From: Ramlibacter alkalitolerans
GTDB lineage: Bacteria > Pseudomonadota > Gammaproteobacteria > Burkholderiales > Burkholderiaceae_C
Direction: 5' to 3'
DNA length: 64,000 nucleotides
Assembly (NCBI RefSeq): GCF_016722765.1
Contig: NZ_JAEQND010000011.1
Location: 62,001 to 126,000, forward strand
The notes under the pieces are model-generated. The model was not told the origin of the DNA, made no database searches, and was given only the letters and a program-made list of their open reading frames with translations. Below are positions 18,807 through 31,301 of this stretch, one piece after another; the first letter of the stretch is position 1, and each line of letters starts with the position of its first letter. Both the position numbers and the translations under genes were made by a program.

Positions 18807-20097
18807 CCGCAACCAGCAACTGTTCGAGCGCGCGCGTGCGCTGATCCCGGGCGGCGTCAATTCGCCGGTGCGCGCCTTCCGCGCCGTGGGGGGCACGCCG
18901 CGCTTCGTGCAGCGCGCGCAGGGCGCGTACTTCTGGGACGCCAACGGCACGAAGTACATCGACTACATCGGTTCCTGGGGCCCGATGATCCTGGGCCACG
19001 GCCACCCGCGCGTGCTCGAGGCCGTGCAGCGCGCCGTGCAGGAAGGCTTTTCCTACGGCGCCCCGACCGAACGCGAGATCGAGCTGGCCGAGGAAATCGC
19101 GCGGCACGTGCCTTCGGTGGAGATGGTGCGCCTGGTGAGCTCCGGCACCGAAGCGGCGATGAGCGCGATCCGGCTGGCGCGCGGCGCCACCGGCCGCAGC
19201 CGCATCGTGAAGTTCGAGGGCTGCTACCACGGCCACGCCGATGCCCTGCTGGTCAAGGCCGGCTCGGGCCTGGCCACCTTCGGCCACCCGACCAGCGCCG
19301 GCGTGCCGCCGGAAGTGGTGCAGCACACGATGGTGCTGGAGTACAACAACCTGCAGCAGATCGAGGAGGCCTTCGCCACCCACGGCCAGGAGATCGCCTG
19401 CATCGTCATCGAGCCGATTGCGGGCAACATGAACTTCGTGCGCGCCAGCGTGCCCTTCATGCAGCGTTGCCGCGAGCTGTGCACGCAACACGGCGCGCTG
19501 CTGGTCCTCGACGAGGTGATGACCGGCTTCCGCGTGGCGCTGGGCGGCGCGCAGAGCGTGTACGCGAAGGCGCTGCCCGGCTTCAAGCCGGACCTGACGG
19601 TGATGGGCAAGGTGATCGGCGGCGGCATGCCGCTGGCGGCCTTCGGCGGCCCGCGCGCAATCATGGAGCGGCTGGCGCCGCTCGGGCCGGTGTACCAGGC
19701 CGGCACGCTCTCCGGCAACCCGGTGGCCACGGCCTGCGGCCTGGCGACGCTCAAGGAGATCGCCGATCCCGGCTTCTTCCCGGCCCTGGCGCAGAAGACC
19801 CGCTCCCTGGTCGATGGCCTGAAGGCCGCGGCAGCGGAAACGGGCGTGCCGTTCGCGGCCGACTGCGAAGGCGGCATGTTCGGCTTCTTCCTGCTGCCGG
19901 AGTTGCCGCAGAACTATCCGAGCGTGATGCAGAGCGACGCCCCGCGCTTCGGCCGCCTGTTCCACGGCCTGCTCGATCGCGGCGTCTACATCGCCCCGGC
20001 CCTGTACGAAGCGGGCTTCGTGAGCGCCGCCCACAGCGAGGAAGACATCGCAGCGACCGTGCAGGCGGCGAGGGACGTGTTCCGCAGTTTGGCCTGA
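18790..20097 (+). CDS. hemL: Glutamate-1-semialdehyde 2,1-aminomutase
   Basis: PLP enzyme converting glutamate-1-semialdehyde to 5-aminolevulinate in tetrapyrrole synthesis (435 residues). [12 protein letters not shown] near residues 20-31, [16 protein letters not shown] near 117-132, [17 protein letters not shown] near 143-159, and the PLP-binding lysine in [12 protein letters not shown] near residue 272. The start overlaps the end of thiD by 17 bp, so the two genes form one transcript linking cofactor pathways. Regulation is not evident from the sequence. Confidence 0.96.
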   Translation: MTPSTDRNQQLFERARALIPGGVNSPVRAFRAVGGTPRFVQRAQGAYFWDANGTKYIDYIGSWGPMILGHGHPRVLEAVQRAVQEGFSYGAPTEREIELAEEIARHVPSVEMVRLVSSGTEAAMSAIRLARGATGRSRIVKFEGCYHGHADALLVKAGSGLATFGHPTSAGVPPEVVQHTMVLEYNNLQQIEEAFATHGQEIACIVIEPIAGNMNFVRASVPFMQRCRELCTQHGALLVLDEVMTGFRVALGGAQSVYAKALPGFKPDLTVMGKVIGGGMPLAAFGGPRAIMERLAPLGPVYQAGTLSGNPVATACGLATLKEIADPGFFPALAQKTRSLVDGLKAAAAETGVPFAADCEGGMFGFFLLPELPQNYPSVMQSDAPRFGRLFHGLLDRGVYIAPALYEAGFVSAAHSEEDIAATVQAARDVFRSLA

Positions 20098-20104
20098 TCC
20101 CGCA

Positions 20105-20128
20105 AGGGTGGCCGGGACGGGCCACCCT
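20105..20128 (+). terminator. Hairpin after hemL
   Basis: AGGGTGGCC (20105-20113) pairs with GGCCACCCT (20120-20128), starting 7 bp past the hemL stop. No T-run follows, so termination strength is uncertain; the larger repeat palindrome beginning at 20139 may assist. Confidence 0.45.
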
Positions 20129-20138
20129 CAACAGCCGG

Positions 20139-20237
20139 AACGCAGAAGCCGCAGAAGCTACGCAAAAGCCGCAGAAGGAATCCATTGAAGGAAGTCCCTT
20201 TTGCGGCTTTTGCGTAACTTTCGCGGCTTCTGCGTTC
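20139..20237. repeat. Family A long palindrome (GCAAAAGCCGC type), copy 1
   Basis: About 99 bp. The left arm AACGCAGAAGCCGCAGAAG... is mirrored by the right arm ...CGCGGCTTCTGCGTT, each arm being itself built from repeated GCARAAGCCGC units. The centre reads ATCCATTGAAGGAAG. Related copies lie at 32420-32517 and 52949-53072. Translations across it (FCGFCVTFAAS and similar) are spurious. Confidence 0.85.
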
Positions 20238-20278
20238 GGGAGTCCGTGTTCCTCCAGCGCTCCGCTGCGCTCGCGCAT

Positions 20279-20311
20279 CGCTGGGGTTCGCAAGGCTCAC
20301 CGCCAGCCTAC
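20279..20311. repeat. Family B palindrome, right half only
   Basis: CGCTGGGGTTCGC...CACCGCCAGCCTAC matches the right half of the full elements at 25413-25519 and 59228-59330. The GTAGGCTGG left half is absent. It lies next to the family A element and abuts the purH 3' end, making a composite repeat between convergent genes. Confidence 0.65.
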
Positions 20312-20325
20312 GAACCCCGCGCCGC

Positions 20326-21897
20326 TCAATGCCGGAAGTGCCGCACCCCGCTGAACACCATCGCCACGCCGCGCTCGTTCGCGGCGTCTATCACTTCCTG
20401 ATCGCGCATCGAGCCGCCCGGCTGGATCACGCAGGTTGCGCCGGCGTCCACCACCACGTCGAGGCCGTCGCGGAACGGGAAGAAGGCGTCGCTGGCCACG
20501 GCCGTGCCCTGCAGCGACAGCTTGGCGTGCTGCGCCTTGATGCTGGCGATGCGCGCGGAATCGAGCCGGCTCATCTGCCCCGCGCCCACGCCCATCGTCA
20601 TGCCGCCCTTGCAGAACACGATCGCGTTCGACTTCACGAACTTGGCCACCTTCCAGGCGAACAGCAGGTCCTCGAGTTCGTCGCTGGTCGGCGTCTTCTT
20701 GGTGACGCACTTCAGGTCGCTCAGCGAAAGCACGTGGTTGTCGGCGGTCTGCATCAGCAGGCCGGAACCGACGCGCTTGATGTCCATCAGGTTCTGCCCC
20801 TGGTCCCACGGCCGCTCGCCGCCCGGCGGGAGCGCGATCTTCAGCAGCCGCACGTTGGCCTTGCCGGCGAACACCTGCAGCGCCTCGGGCGCGAAGTCGG
20901 GCGCCATCAGCACCTCGACGAACTGCTTGCTCACGGCCTGCGCGCCGGCGCCATCGAGCGGCCGGTTGAAGGCGATGATGCCGCCGAAGGCCGAGGTCGG
21001 ATCGGTCTGGAACGCCTTCGAATAGGCCTCGAGCGGGTCCTTGCCGACGGCGACGCCGCAGGGGTTGGCGTGCTTGACGATCACGCAGGCCGGCGTGTCG
21101 AAGCCCTTGACGCATTCCCACGCGGCATCGGCGTCGGCGATGTTGTTGTACGAGAGCTCCTTGCCCTGCAGCTGCTGGGCCGACGCCAGCGAACCGGGGG
21201 CCGGATGCAGGTCGCGGTAGAAGGCAGCCTGCTGGTGCGGGTTCTCGCCGTAGCGCAGGTCCTGCAGCTTGACGAAGCGGCCGTTGGCCTGGGCCGGGAA
21301 CGGCGAGCGCGAACCGTCCTCCTGCAGGGCGGAGAGGTAGTCGCTGATCGCCGCGTCGTAGTTGCTGATGCGGTTGAACGCCGCCACCGCCAGCGCGAAC
21401 TTCGTCTTCTGCGAGAGCTGGCCGGAGGCCTTGAGTTCGGCCACGACCGGCGCGTACTGCGATGCGTCGGTGAGCACCGCCACGTCCTTCCAGTTCTTGG
21501 CGCCGCTGCGCACCATCGCCGGTCCGCCGATGTCGATGTTCTCGATCGCCTCCTCCAGCGTGCAGCCGGGGCGCGCCACCGTGTTCTCGAAGGGATAGAG
21601 GTTGACGACCAGCAGGTCGATCGTGCCGATCGCATGCCGGTGCAGGGCCGCCATGTGGTCCGGGTGGTCGCGGCGGGCCAGCAGGCCGCCGTGGATCTTC
21701 GGGTGCAGCGTCTTCACGCGGCCATCGAGCATCTCCGGAAAGCCGGTGACCTCGGCCACCTCGGTGACGGGCAGGCCCTGGTCGGCCAGCAGCCTGGCGG
21801 TGCCGCCGGTGGAGATCAGGCGCACGCCGAGTTCGTGCAGGGCACGCGCCAGTTCGGCGATGCCGGTCTTGTCGGAGACGGAGATGAGGGCATTCAT
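20326..21897 (-). CDS. purH: Bifunctional AICAR transformylase/IMP cyclohydrolase
   Basis: Performs the last two steps of IMP synthesis (523 residues). The N-terminal cyclohydrolase (MGS-fold) opens [20 protein letters not shown]. The transformylase domain has [15 protein letters not shown] near residues 195-209, [12 protein letters not shown] near 265-276 (substrate-binding Lys and the proton-shuttle His), and ends in [20 protein letters not shown]. It lies 55 bp downstream of fis on the same strand. It is convergent with hemL across a composite repeat. Confidence 0.96.
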   Translation of the reverse strand: MNALISVSDKTGIAELARALHELGVRLISTGGTARLLADQGLPVTEVAEVTGFPEMLDGRVKTLHPKIHGGLLARRDHPDHMAALHRHAIGTIDLLVVNLYPFENTVARPGCTLEEAIENIDIGGPAMVRSGAKNWKDVAVLTDASQYAPVVAELKASGQLSQKTKFALAVAAFNRISNYDAAISDYLSALQEDGSRSPFPAQANGRFVKLQDLRYGENPHQQAAFYRDLHPAPGSLASAQQLQGKELSYNNIADADAAWECVKGFDTPACVIVKHANPCGVAVGKDPLEAYSKAFQTDPTSAFGGIIAFNRPLDGAGAQAVSKQFVEVLMAPDFAPEALQVFAGKANVRLLKIALPPGGERPWDQGQNLMDIKRVGSGLLMQTADNHVLSLSDLKCVTKKTPTSDELEDLLFAWKVAKFVKSNAIVFCKGGMTMGVGAGQMSRLDSARIASIKAQHAKLSLQGTAVASDAFFPFRDGLDVVVDAGATCVIQPGGSMRDQEVIDAANERGVAMVFSGVRHFRH

Positions 21898-21952
21898 GTT
21901 GGGGACAGTGCAGCGCGGCCCTGGCCGCTTCTGGCCAGTCCCGCAAGGTCGT

Positions 21953-22189
21953 TTACTTTAATAGCTTGTGTTCGATCAGCTTCTTGCGCAGCGTGTTGCG
22001 GTTCAGCCCCAGCCATTCCGCTGCGCGCGACTGGTTGTTCTCGGCCTTTGCCATGACCACCTCCAGCAGCGGCTTCTCCACCACCTTCAGCAGCATCTCG
22101 TACATCCCACCGGGCTCGGTGCCGCGCAGGTCCCGGAAGTAGCCCTCCAGGCTGGCGCGCACGCAGTCCTCGATCTGTTTCTTGCTCAT
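21953..22189 (-). CDS. fis: Fis-type DNA-binding protein
   Basis: 78-residue nucleoid-associated protein. The C-terminal helix-turn-helix [23 protein letters not shown] (about residues 51-73) is nearly identical to enterobacterial Fis. The N-terminal beta-hairpin arm region is shortened, as is usual in Burkholderiales. It binds as a dimer to AT-rich sites and modulates rRNA, recombination and supercoiling genes. The dusB-fis order is the classical one and implies expression from the dusB promoter. Confidence 0.93.
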   Translation of the reverse strand: MSKKQIEDCVRASLEGYFRDLRGTEPGGMYEMLLKVVEKPLLEVVMAKAENNQSRAAEWLGLNRNTLRKKLIEHKLLK

Positions 22190-22238
22190 TCTTTCTTCTC
22201 CGTGGCGCGCACCCGCGTGCGCACCCCCTGCGGCAATC

Positions 22239-23279
22239 TCATGCGCCGCTTTCCGCCAGGGCCTCGGTCACCTCGTCCGATGCGGGCGGCAGCCGGTCCA
22301 TCCGCGCGCCGAGCGCGTCGAAGAAGGACTGCACCGCCGCCAGCTGGCTGGCGCTGTCTTCCATTTCGTTCATCCGGGCGCGGAACGCCTCGCCCTCGGG
22401 GAGGGCGCGCACGTACCACCCGATGTGCTTGCGCGCGCTGCGCACGCCCGTGGCTTCGCCGTACAGCGCATAGTGGTCCTGCAGGTGCGCGAGCAGGGCC
22501 CGCTGCACCTCCGCCACCAGTGGCGGCGCGAGCTGCGTGCCGGTGGCCAGGAAGTGCAGCACCTCGCGGAAGATCCACGGCCGCCCCTGGGCGGCGCGGC
22601 CGATCATGATGGCGTCGGCGCCCGTTGCGGCAAGCACCGAGCGCGCCCGCCCGGGCGACGTGATGTCGCCGTTGGCGACCACGGGCACGCGCACGGCGGC
22701 CTTCACGGCGGCGACGGTCTCGTATTCGGCTTGCCCCTTGTAGCCCTGCTCGCGGGTGCGGCCGTGCACCGTGAGCATCTGCACGCCGCAGCCCTCGAAG
22801 GCGCGCGCGAGCCGCACCGCATTGCGGTGTTCGTGCGACCAGCCGGTGCGCATCTTGAGCGTGACCGGCACGCCCAGCGGCTCGCACGCGCGCACCACGG
22901 CCTCGGCGATGGCCAGCGCCAGCGGCTCGTCCTGCATCAGCGCCGACCCGGCCCACTTGTTGCAGACCTTCTTGGCCGGGCAACCCATGTTGATGTCGAT
23001 GATCTGCGCGCCGCGCTCGACGTTGTAGACGGCGGCCTCGGCCATCATCTGCGCGTCCGTGCCGGCGATCTGCACCGCGATCGGGCCGGGCTCGCCCTGG
23101 TGGTCCGCGCGGCGCGAGGTCTTCAGGCTATTCCACAGATCCTTGCGCGAAGTCACCATTTCGCTCACCGCGTGCCCGGCGCCGAACGCGCGGCACAACT
23201 GGCGGAACGGCCGGTCCGTCACGCCTGCCATCGGCGCCACGAACACGTTGTTCGCCAGGGTGTGCTTGCCGATGCGCAT
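22239..23279 (-). CDS. dusB: tRNA-dihydrouridine synthase DusB
   Basis: FMN-dependent reduction of uridine to dihydrouridine in the tRNA D-loop (346 residues from the chosen start). VAPMAGVTDRPFRQLCRAFG near residues 14-33, INMGCPAKKVCNKWAGSALM near 98-117 with the catalytic cysteine, LTVHGRTREQGYKG near 170-183, VVANGDITS near 203 and IMIGRAAQGRPWIF near 224-237. The ATG at 23279 (MRIGKHTLANNVFVAPM) is used because it gives the family N-terminus; the frame stays open further upstream. First gene of dusB-fis(-purH). Confidence 0.94.
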   Translation of the reverse strand: MRIGKHTLANNVFVAPMAGVTDRPFRQLCRAFGAGHAVSEMVTSRKDLWNSLKTSRRADHQGEPGPIAVQIAGTDAQMMAEAAVYNVERGAQIIDINMGCPAKKVCNKWAGSALMQDEPLALAIAEAVVRACEPLGVPVTLKMRTGWSHEHRNAVRLARAFEGCGVQMLTVHGRTREQGYKGQAEYETVAAVKAAVRVPVVANGDITSPGRARSVLAATGADAIMIGRAAQGRPWIFREVLHFLATGTQLAPPLVAEVQRALLAHLQDHYALYGEATGVRSARKHIGWYVRALPEGEAFRARMNEMEDSASQLAAVQSFFDALGARMDRLPPASDEVTEALAESGA

Positions 23280-23400
23280 GGGGATGGGTGCTGCCGAAAA
23301 AAGAGGCACGATTGTAGGTCCGCGCCATTTCAGGCGCTGAAATCGCATTGCGTACCGGACTACAGGTGCGAAGAGCTTGACTCGGTTAGCATCCGCGCGC

Positions 23401-23871
23401 ATGCAAACGTGGCTGAACTCCTTGCTGGCACTGCTGGCCCTGCCGGAATTCGGACTGAGCACGCTGTTCGCCGCGGCCTTCGTCTCGGCCACGCTGCTGC
23501 CGATCGGCTCGGAGCCCGCGCTGTTCGGGCTGCTGAAACTCAATCCCGACCTGTTCTGGAGCGCCATCCTGGTGGCGACCGCCGGCAACACGCTGGGCGG
23601 CATGCTCGATTGGTGGATGGGCTACGAAGCCCACCACGTCGTCGACAAGTACAGCAAGTCGCGCCACCACATGAAGGCGCTCGACTTCCTGGAGCGGCTC
23701 GGCCCGCGCGCCTGCCTGCTCGCCTGGCTGCCCGTGGTGGGCGACCCGCTGTGCGCCGTGGCGGGCTGGCTGCGCATGCCGTTCTGGCCCTGCACCGGCT
23801 ACATGCTGGTGGGCAAGTTCCTGCGCTACCTGGCGATGACGACGGCGCTGCTCTGGATGTTTCCGCACTGA
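23401..23871 (+). CDS. YqaA/DedA-like small membrane protein
   Basis: 156-residue integral membrane protein of the SNARE-associated (VTT/DedA) superfamily, YqaA branch. Visible features are the membrane segment LSTLFAAAFVSATLLPIGSEPAL, ATAGNTLGGMLDWWMGY near residues 59-75, LERLGPRACLLAWLPVVGDPLC near 98-119 and a C-terminal hydrophobic helix. Family members are implicated in lipid handling or membrane homeostasis; YqaA itself has no settled function. It stands alone, divergent from dusB. Confidence 0.8.
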   Translation: MQTWLNSLLALLALPEFGLSTLFAAAFVSATLLPIGSEPALFGLLKLNPDLFWSAILVATAGNTLGGMLDWWMGYEAHHVVDKYSKSRHHMKALDFLERLGPRACLLAWLPVVGDPLCAVAGWLRMPFWPCTGYMLVGKFLRYLAMTTALLWMFPH

Positions 23872-23890
23872 CGCCGGCTCCCTCCTCCAC

Positions 23891-23904
23891 TTGACCCGGG
23901 TCAA
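23891..23904 (+). promoter_or_regulatory. FNR/Anr-type box upstream of the C4-dicarboxylate carrier
   Basis: TTGACCCGGGTCAA is a perfect palindrome of the CRP/FNR type (FNR consensus TTGAT-N4-ATCAA). A CACAAT at 23926-23931 could be the -10; a start near 23938 would put the box centre close to -40.5, the class II activator position. It is 164 bp before the dcuB ATG. Oxygen-responsive activation fits an anaerobic dicarboxylate carrier. Confidence 0.65.
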
Positions 23905-23918
23905 TAGGGTTAACCCTA
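23905..23918. promoter_or_regulatory. 14-bp perfect palindrome abutting the FNR-like box
   Basis: TAGGGTTAACCCTA directly follows the FNR-like box without a gap. It is a perfect inverted repeat whose binding protein I do not recognise. Lying between box and putative -10, it would act as a repressor operator if it is bound at all. Confidence 0.4.
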
Positions 23919-24067
23919 GGGCGCCCACAATGAAATCGCTGCCCGCAAGCTGAAACGGCCAGGGCAGCACGTCGACGTCCCCTGAAGGGCTGCAGACCGG
24001 AAGCCGGCGCCGATGTCCTTCAACAACACACGGAACCGTGCCCCGGCCTCCGGGGGTGGACATCGTC

Positions 24068-25408
24068 ATGCTCTTCGCGCTGGAACTCGCCATCGTCCTT
24101 GCCTGCCTCTTCTACGGCGCACGCAAGGGCGGCATCGCACTCGGGCTGCTGGGCGGCCTGGGCCTCGTCATCCTGGCCTTCTTCTTCAAGCTGCCACCGG
24201 GCAAGCCGCCGGTGGACGTGATGCTCACGATCGTGGCGGTGGTCGCCGCGTCGGCCACGCTGCAGGCCTCCGGCGGCCTCGACGTCATGCTGCAGGCGGC
24301 CGAGAAGCTGCTGCGGCGCAACCCCAGGTACGTCTCGATCCTGGCGCCCTTCACCACCTGCATCCTCACGATGCTGTGCGGCACCGGCCACGTCGTCTAC
24401 ACGATGCTGCCGATCATCTACGACGTCGCGATCAAGAACGACATCCGGCCCGAGCGCCCGATGGCCGCCGCCTCCATCGCGAGCCAGATGGGCATCATGG
24501 CCAGCCCGGTCTCGGTGGCGATCGTCTCGCTGGCCGCCTTCCTCGCCAAGGCGCCGGTGAACGGCGAGGTGATCAGCTTCGTGACGCTGCTGTCGATCTC
24601 GATTCCCGCCACGCTGCTCGGCGTGCTCGCGATCGGCATCTTCAGCTGGTTCCGCGGCAAGGACCTCAGCCAGGATCCCGAATTCCAGGCCCGCATCGCC
24701 GACCCGGAGAACCGCGCGCGCATCTACGGCAACTCCACCACCCTGCTTGGCAGGAAGCTCGCCACCAGCCAGTGGGCGGCCATGTGGATCTTCCTGGGCA
24801 GCATCGTGGTGGTCGCCCTGCTCGGTGCCTTCGACACGCTGCGGCCGCTGTCCGGCGGCAAGCCGGTCTCCATGATCCTCACCATCCAGATGTTCATGCT
24901 CACCGCCGGCGCGCTGATGGTGGTGCTGACGAAGACCGATCCGGTCGCGATCGGCAAGAGCGAGGTGTTCCGCGCCGGCATGATCGCCGTGATCGCCGTC
25001 TTCGGCATCGCGTGGATGGCCGACACCGTGTTCGAGTGCAACCTGCCGCAGCTCAAGGCCTCGCTCGCCGACACCGTGAAGACGCATCCCTGGGCCTACG
25101 GCCTGGCGCTGCTGCTCGTCTCGAAGTTCGTCAACTCGCAGGCGGCCGCGATCAGCGCGCTGGTGCCGGTGGCGCTGGCCATCGGCGTGCCGCCCGGCTA
25201 CGTGGTCGCCTTCGCCGCCGCCGCCTACGGCTACTACATCCTGCCGACGTACCCGAGCGACCTGGCGACGATCCAGTTCGACCGCTCGGGTACCACGCGC
25301 ATCGGCAAGTACGTGATCAACCACAGCTTCATCCTGCCGGGGCTGATCGGGGTGTTCACGTCGTGCGTGGCGGGGTTGATTTTCTCCACCCTGCGCGGGC
25401 TGGTCTGA
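24068..25408 (+). CDS. dcuB: Anaerobic C4-dicarboxylate transporter, DcuA/DcuB family
   Basis: Inner-membrane carrier (446 residues, the length of E. coli DcuB) for fumarate, succinate, malate or aspartate exchange. It begins [30 protein letters not shown], the family start, so 24068 is preferred to earlier in-frame GTG/ATG codons. About ten or more hydrophobic helices; [23 protein letters not shown] near residues 95-117 and [22 protein letters not shown] near 129-150 are family hallmarks. It is a single-gene unit behind an FNR-like box, which suggests fumarate respiration or dicarboxylate exchange under low oxygen. No partner fumarate reductase is in view. DcuA and DcuB cannot be separated from sequence reading alone. 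Confidence 0.9.
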   Translation: MLFALELAIVLACLFYGARKGGIALGLLGGLGLVILAFFFKLPPGKPPVDVMLTIVAVVAASATLQASGGLDVMLQAAEKLLRRNPRYVSILAPFTTCILTMLCGTGHVVYTMLPIIYDVAIKNDIRPERPMAAASIASQMGIMASPVSVAIVSLAAFLAKAPVNGEVISFVTLLSISIPATLLGVLAIGIFSWFRGKDLSQDPEFQARIADPENRARIYGNSTTLLGRKLATSQWAAMWIFLGSIVVVALLGAFDTLRPLSGGKPVSMILTIQMFMLTAGALMVVLTKTDPVAIGKSEVFRAGMIAVIAVFGIAWMADTVFECNLPQLKASLADTVKTHPWAYGLALLLVSKFVNSQAAAISALVPVALAIGVPPGYVVAFAAAAYGYYILPTYPSDLATIQFDRSGTTRIGKYVINHSFILPGLIGVFTSCVAGLIFSTLRGLV

Positions 25409-25412
25409 GAAC

Positions 25413-25519
25413 GTAGGCTGGTGGTGACCGCGCGCAACGCGCGCCGGAAACCCCAGCGCTATCTGCGGGCGCCGGGATCGCTGGGGTTCCGGCGCTCTCG
25501 CGCGTCACCGCCAGCCTAC
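25413..25519. repeat. Family B palindrome (GTAGGCTGG...CCAGCCTAC), complete copy
   Basis: 107 bp starting 4 bp past the dcuB stop. Outer arms GTAGGCTGGTGGTG and CACCGCCAGCCTAC pair with one mismatch. Inner arms GCCGGAAACCCCAGCG and CGCTGGGGTTCCGGC pair with a 1-nt bulge. It fills the convergent gap to ychF and could act as a bidirectional terminator. Other copies: 59228-59330 (full) and 20279-20311 (half). Confidence 0.85.
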
Positions 25520-25565
25520 CGCGTGCCCGCATCCCCGGCCGCACGACGCGGCCCGCGCTCCGTGC

Positions 25566-26660
<1,095 letters not shown>

Positions 26661-26721
26661 GTCAGTTCCCGCAAACGAAGGCGGAAAGTGTATGCGATGG
26701 GCCGCCGGGCGGCCCAGGCTC

Positions 26722-27582
26722 CTAGAACCGGATCGTGGCCGCGACCGGCTGCCCGACGCGCAGCGTGCGGTCGACGCCGGTCACGATGATCGCGTTCATC
26801 GCGAAGGTCACGGCCCCATCCAGCACCGGATCGCGGCGGTAGCCCTGCAGGGTGTCGCCCACCGCGTGGCCCGTCTGCGCCGTGGCCGGGTCGACGTCCG
26901 GGATCGTGCAGCGCGAGCACGGCTTGACGGGCCGCAGCTGCACCTCACCGTCGTCGGCCGCGATGCGGATCGCCTCCAGCCGGTCCTCGTCGTGCGCCTC
27001 CAGCCCGGACAGCACGATGTTGGGACGGAAGCGCTCGATTCCGACGTCGCCGTGCCCGGCCGCGGCGAGCTTCGCATTGAGCAGGTCCAGCGAGGCGGTG
27101 CTGGTCACCAGCAGCGGGTAGCCGTCCTGGAACTGGTTGGGCGCCTCCGCGTCGCCGGTCCATTCCCGGCTGGCCAGCCGGCGCTGCTCCGGATCGAAAC
27201 GCACCAGCCGCAGCTTGCGGCCGAGGAAATCGGAGAACCATTGCGCCGCCACCGCGCCCATGTCGTAGGCCTGCACCTCGTCGTCCCACACGCGCACCTT
27301 CACCGGCTCTTCCACGGTGTCGATCTGCAGGTGCAGCGCCAGCATGCCGGGGGCGCGCAGCACCACGTCGCTCAGGCGGATCTGCGGCCGGACCAGCGCC
27401 ATGCGCGGCAGCTCGCGCTGGCTGACGAAGGTGCCGTGCTCGTCCACCACCATCCAGGCGCGGTCGAGGTCGAAGCCGGTCTCGGTCAGCAGGGCCTCGC
27501 GCACTTCGATGCCGGCGCAGGACTTCACCGGGTACACGAACAGGCGGGCGATGGCGGCGGTCAGGTCGGGGGCGGTGCTCAT
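26722..27582 (-). CDS. MOSC domain-containing protein (YcbX-like)
   Basis: 286-residue protein with an N-terminal beta-barrel MOSC_N domain ([20 protein letters not shown], about residues 10-29) and a C-terminal MOSC domain. The latter contains the conserved cysteine in [20 protein letters not shown] near 214-233, the residue expected to contact the molybdenum cofactor. YcbX-type proteins reduce N-hydroxylated base analogues together with a flavin reductase. No ferredoxin domain is fused. The ATG at 27582 gives the family start. Divergent from the UbiH-like gene with a 64-bp spacer. Confidence 0.88.
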   Translation of the reverse strand: MSTAPDLTAAIARLFVYPVKSCAGIEVREALLTETGFDLDRAWMVVDEHGTFVSQRELPRMALVRPQIRLSDVVLRAPGMLALHLQIDTVEEPVKVRVWDDEVQAYDMGAVAAQWFSDFLGRKLRLVRFDPEQRRLASREWTGDAEAPNQFQDGYPLLVTSTASLDLLNAKLAAAGHGDVGIERFRPNIVLSGLEAHDEDRLEAIRIAADDGEVQLRPVKPCSRCTIPDVDPATAQTGHAVGDTLQGYRRDPVLDGAVTFAMNAIIVTGVDRTLRVGQPVAATIRF

Positions 27583-27646
27583 GGGGCGGGAAGGGGAAGG
27601 GATGGGTTGCAGCCCGCGATTGTGCCCGCCTCCTACAATCCCCCTC

Positions 27647-28777
27647 ATGGCCGCTCCTCTCGATGTCTGTATCCGCGGCGCGGGCATGGTGGGCCGCACG
27701 CTGGCCCTGCTGCTCGCGCGCGACCGCCTGCGCGTCGGCCTGGTCGACACGCCGCCGGCCGCGCCGCCGCATTCCGACGTGCGCGCCTATGCCCTGAACG
27801 CCCGCTCGCGCGACCTGCTGCTGCGGCTGCGCGCCTGGCCGGACGAACAGCACGCCACCGCCGTCCAGGCGATGGACGTGCGCGGCGACGACGGCGGGCG
27901 GGTGCGCTTCGCCGCCGGCGACGAGGACGTGGAGGCCCTGGCCTGGATCGTCGACGTCGAGCCGCTGCTGGCGCGCCTGGGCGAGGCGGTGCGCTTCCAG
28001 CCCCAGGTGGAAGTGCTGCCGCAGCCGCGTCCGGCGGCTCTCACCGTCGTGTGCGAAGGCCGCACCAGCGCCACCCGCGACGAATTCGGCGTCAACTTCG
28101 ACGTCACCTCCTATCCGCAGCGCGCCATCGCGGCGCGGCTGGAGTGTGAAAAACCGCATGGTGGCGTGGCGCACCAGTGGTTCGAGGAGGGCAACGTCCT
28201 GGCGCTGCTGCCGCTCGGCGGGGCGCAGGGGAACTCCGTGGCCCTGGTCTGGTCCGTACAGGAGTCGCGCGCGGACGAGCTTCTGGCCCTGTCGGCGGAG
28301 GATTTCTGCGCCCGCCTGGCGGCGTGTTCGGGCAGCGAGCTGGGTCGCATGACGCTGGCCACCGAACGCATGGCCTGGCCGCTGCAGCGAGCCCAGGCCG
28401 ACCGCTGGTGCGGCCCCGGCTGGGTGCTGGCCGGCGACGCGGCGCACAACGTGCATCCGCTGGCCGGCCAGGGCTTGAACCTCGGCCTGGCGGACGCGGA
28501 AAAGCTCGCACAGGTGCTGCACGAGCGGGAATACTGGCGCAGCCCCGGCGACGTGAAGCTGCTGCGCCGCTACGAGCGATCGCGCAAGATGGACGTGCTG
28601 GCGATGGCCTGGACCACGGACGGACTGCAGCAGTTGTTTGCGCAGCCCGCCGAACCCTGGGCCCTGCTGCGCAACTGGGGCATGCGGGGTTTCGACCACA
28701 GCGGCCCGGTCAAGCGCTGGGTGGTGCGGCAGGCCATGGGGCATGCCACGAATCAGTTGAGAACGGGAAGAACATGA
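27647..28777 (+). CDS. UbiH/UbiF-family FAD-dependent hydroxylase
   Basis: Flavoprotein monooxygenase (376 residues), most likely a ring hydroxylase of ubiquinone synthesis. The FAD-binding GAGMVGRTLALLLARDRLRVGLVD lies near residues 11-34. The second FAD motif GDAAHNVHPLAGQGLNLGLADA lies near 264-285. The DG motif region is divergent. Its substrate position (C1, C5 or C6) cannot be assigned from sequence. It starts an operon with dsbC (ATGA overlap), the M61 peptidase (GTGA overlap) and the DUF3108 gene. A TACAAT lies 9 bp before the ATG, but no paired -35 was found. Confidence 0.85.
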   Translation: MAAPLDVCIRGAGMVGRTLALLLARDRLRVGLVDTPPAAPPHSDVRAYALNARSRDLLLRLRAWPDEQHATAVQAMDVRGDDGGRVRFAAGDEDVEALAWIVDVEPLLARLGEAVRFQPQVEVLPQPRPAALTVVCEGRTSATRDEFGVNFDVTSYPQRAIAARLECEKPHGGVAHQWFEEGNVLALLPLGGAQGNSVALVWSVQESRADELLALSAEDFCARLAACSGSELGRMTLATERMAWPLQRAQADRWCGPGWVLAGDAAHNVHPLAGQGLNLGLADAEKLAQVLHEREYWRSPGDVKLLRRYERSRKMDVLAMAWTTDGLQQLFAQPAEPWALLRNWGMRGFDHSGPVKRWVVRQAMGHATNQLRTGRT

Positions 28778-29543
28778 AATCGAATGCGATCCGCGGCACG
28801 CTTGCCGCCGTCCTGGCTGCCGTCGCGCTCCTCGCCGTCGCCGCCCCCGGCGACAAGGCACCGACCGTGGCCAACGCCGCCACCCAGGTCACCAAGGAGC
28901 AGGACCAGCTGCTGCGCAAGAATCTCACCGAGCGGCTGCCCAGCATCGGTCGCATCGACGAGATCAGCCGCACGCCCATGCCCGGCCTGTTCGAGGTGCG
29001 CGTGGGCACCGACCTGTTCTACACCGACGCCGACGGCGCCTACCTGCTGCAGGGGCAGATGATCGACACCAGGGCGCGCAAGAACCTCACCGAGGAGCGC
29101 ATGGACAAGCTGCTGGCGGTGGACTTCGACTCGCTGCCGACCAAGGACGCCTTCGTCATGGTGCGCGGCAACGGCAAGCGCAAGCTGGCCGTGTTCGAGG
29201 ATCCGAACTGCCCCTACTGCAAGAAGTTCGAGCGCGACCTGTCGAAGATCGACAACGTCACGGTCTACATGTACCTGTACCCGATCCTCGGTCCGGATTC
29301 GACCAAGAAGTCGCGCAACATCTGGTGCGCCAAGGACAAGGCCAAGTCGTGGTCCGACTGGATGCTGAAGAACGACACGCCGGGCGACGCCGAGGCGAGC
29401 TGTGACGTCACGGCCCTGAGCCGCAACCTCGAATTCGGCAAGAAGCACAAGATCACCGGCACCCCCACCCTGATCTTCACCGACGGCTCGCGCGTGCCCG
29501 GCGCCATCGGCACCGCGGACATCGAGAGGATGCTGGCGGCCAA

Positions 29544-29547
<4 letters not shown>
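28774..29547 (+). CDS. dsbC: Thiol:disulfide interchange protein, DsbC family
   Basis: Periplasmic disulfide isomerase (257 residues). The signal peptide MKSNAIRGTLAAVLAAVALLAVA is followed by a DsbC-type dimerisation region (VRVGTDLFYTDADGAYLLQG, about 70-90). The thioredoxin fold has active site NCPYCKKF near residue 147 and the cis-Pro loop TGTPTLIF near 228. A second disulfide (CAKDKAK/ASCDVT) matches DsbC. It overlaps the UbiH-like gene (ATGA) and the next gene (GTGA). Confidence 0.9.

Positions 29548-31279
<1,732 letters not shown>

Positions 31280-31301
<22 letters not shown>

Noticed and set aside
20098..20325. Peptides such as KAAKATQKPQKE and FCGFCVTFAAS read across the family A repeats
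   Set aside because: They arise from the palindromic repeat itself and recur at each copy; no start or coding signal.
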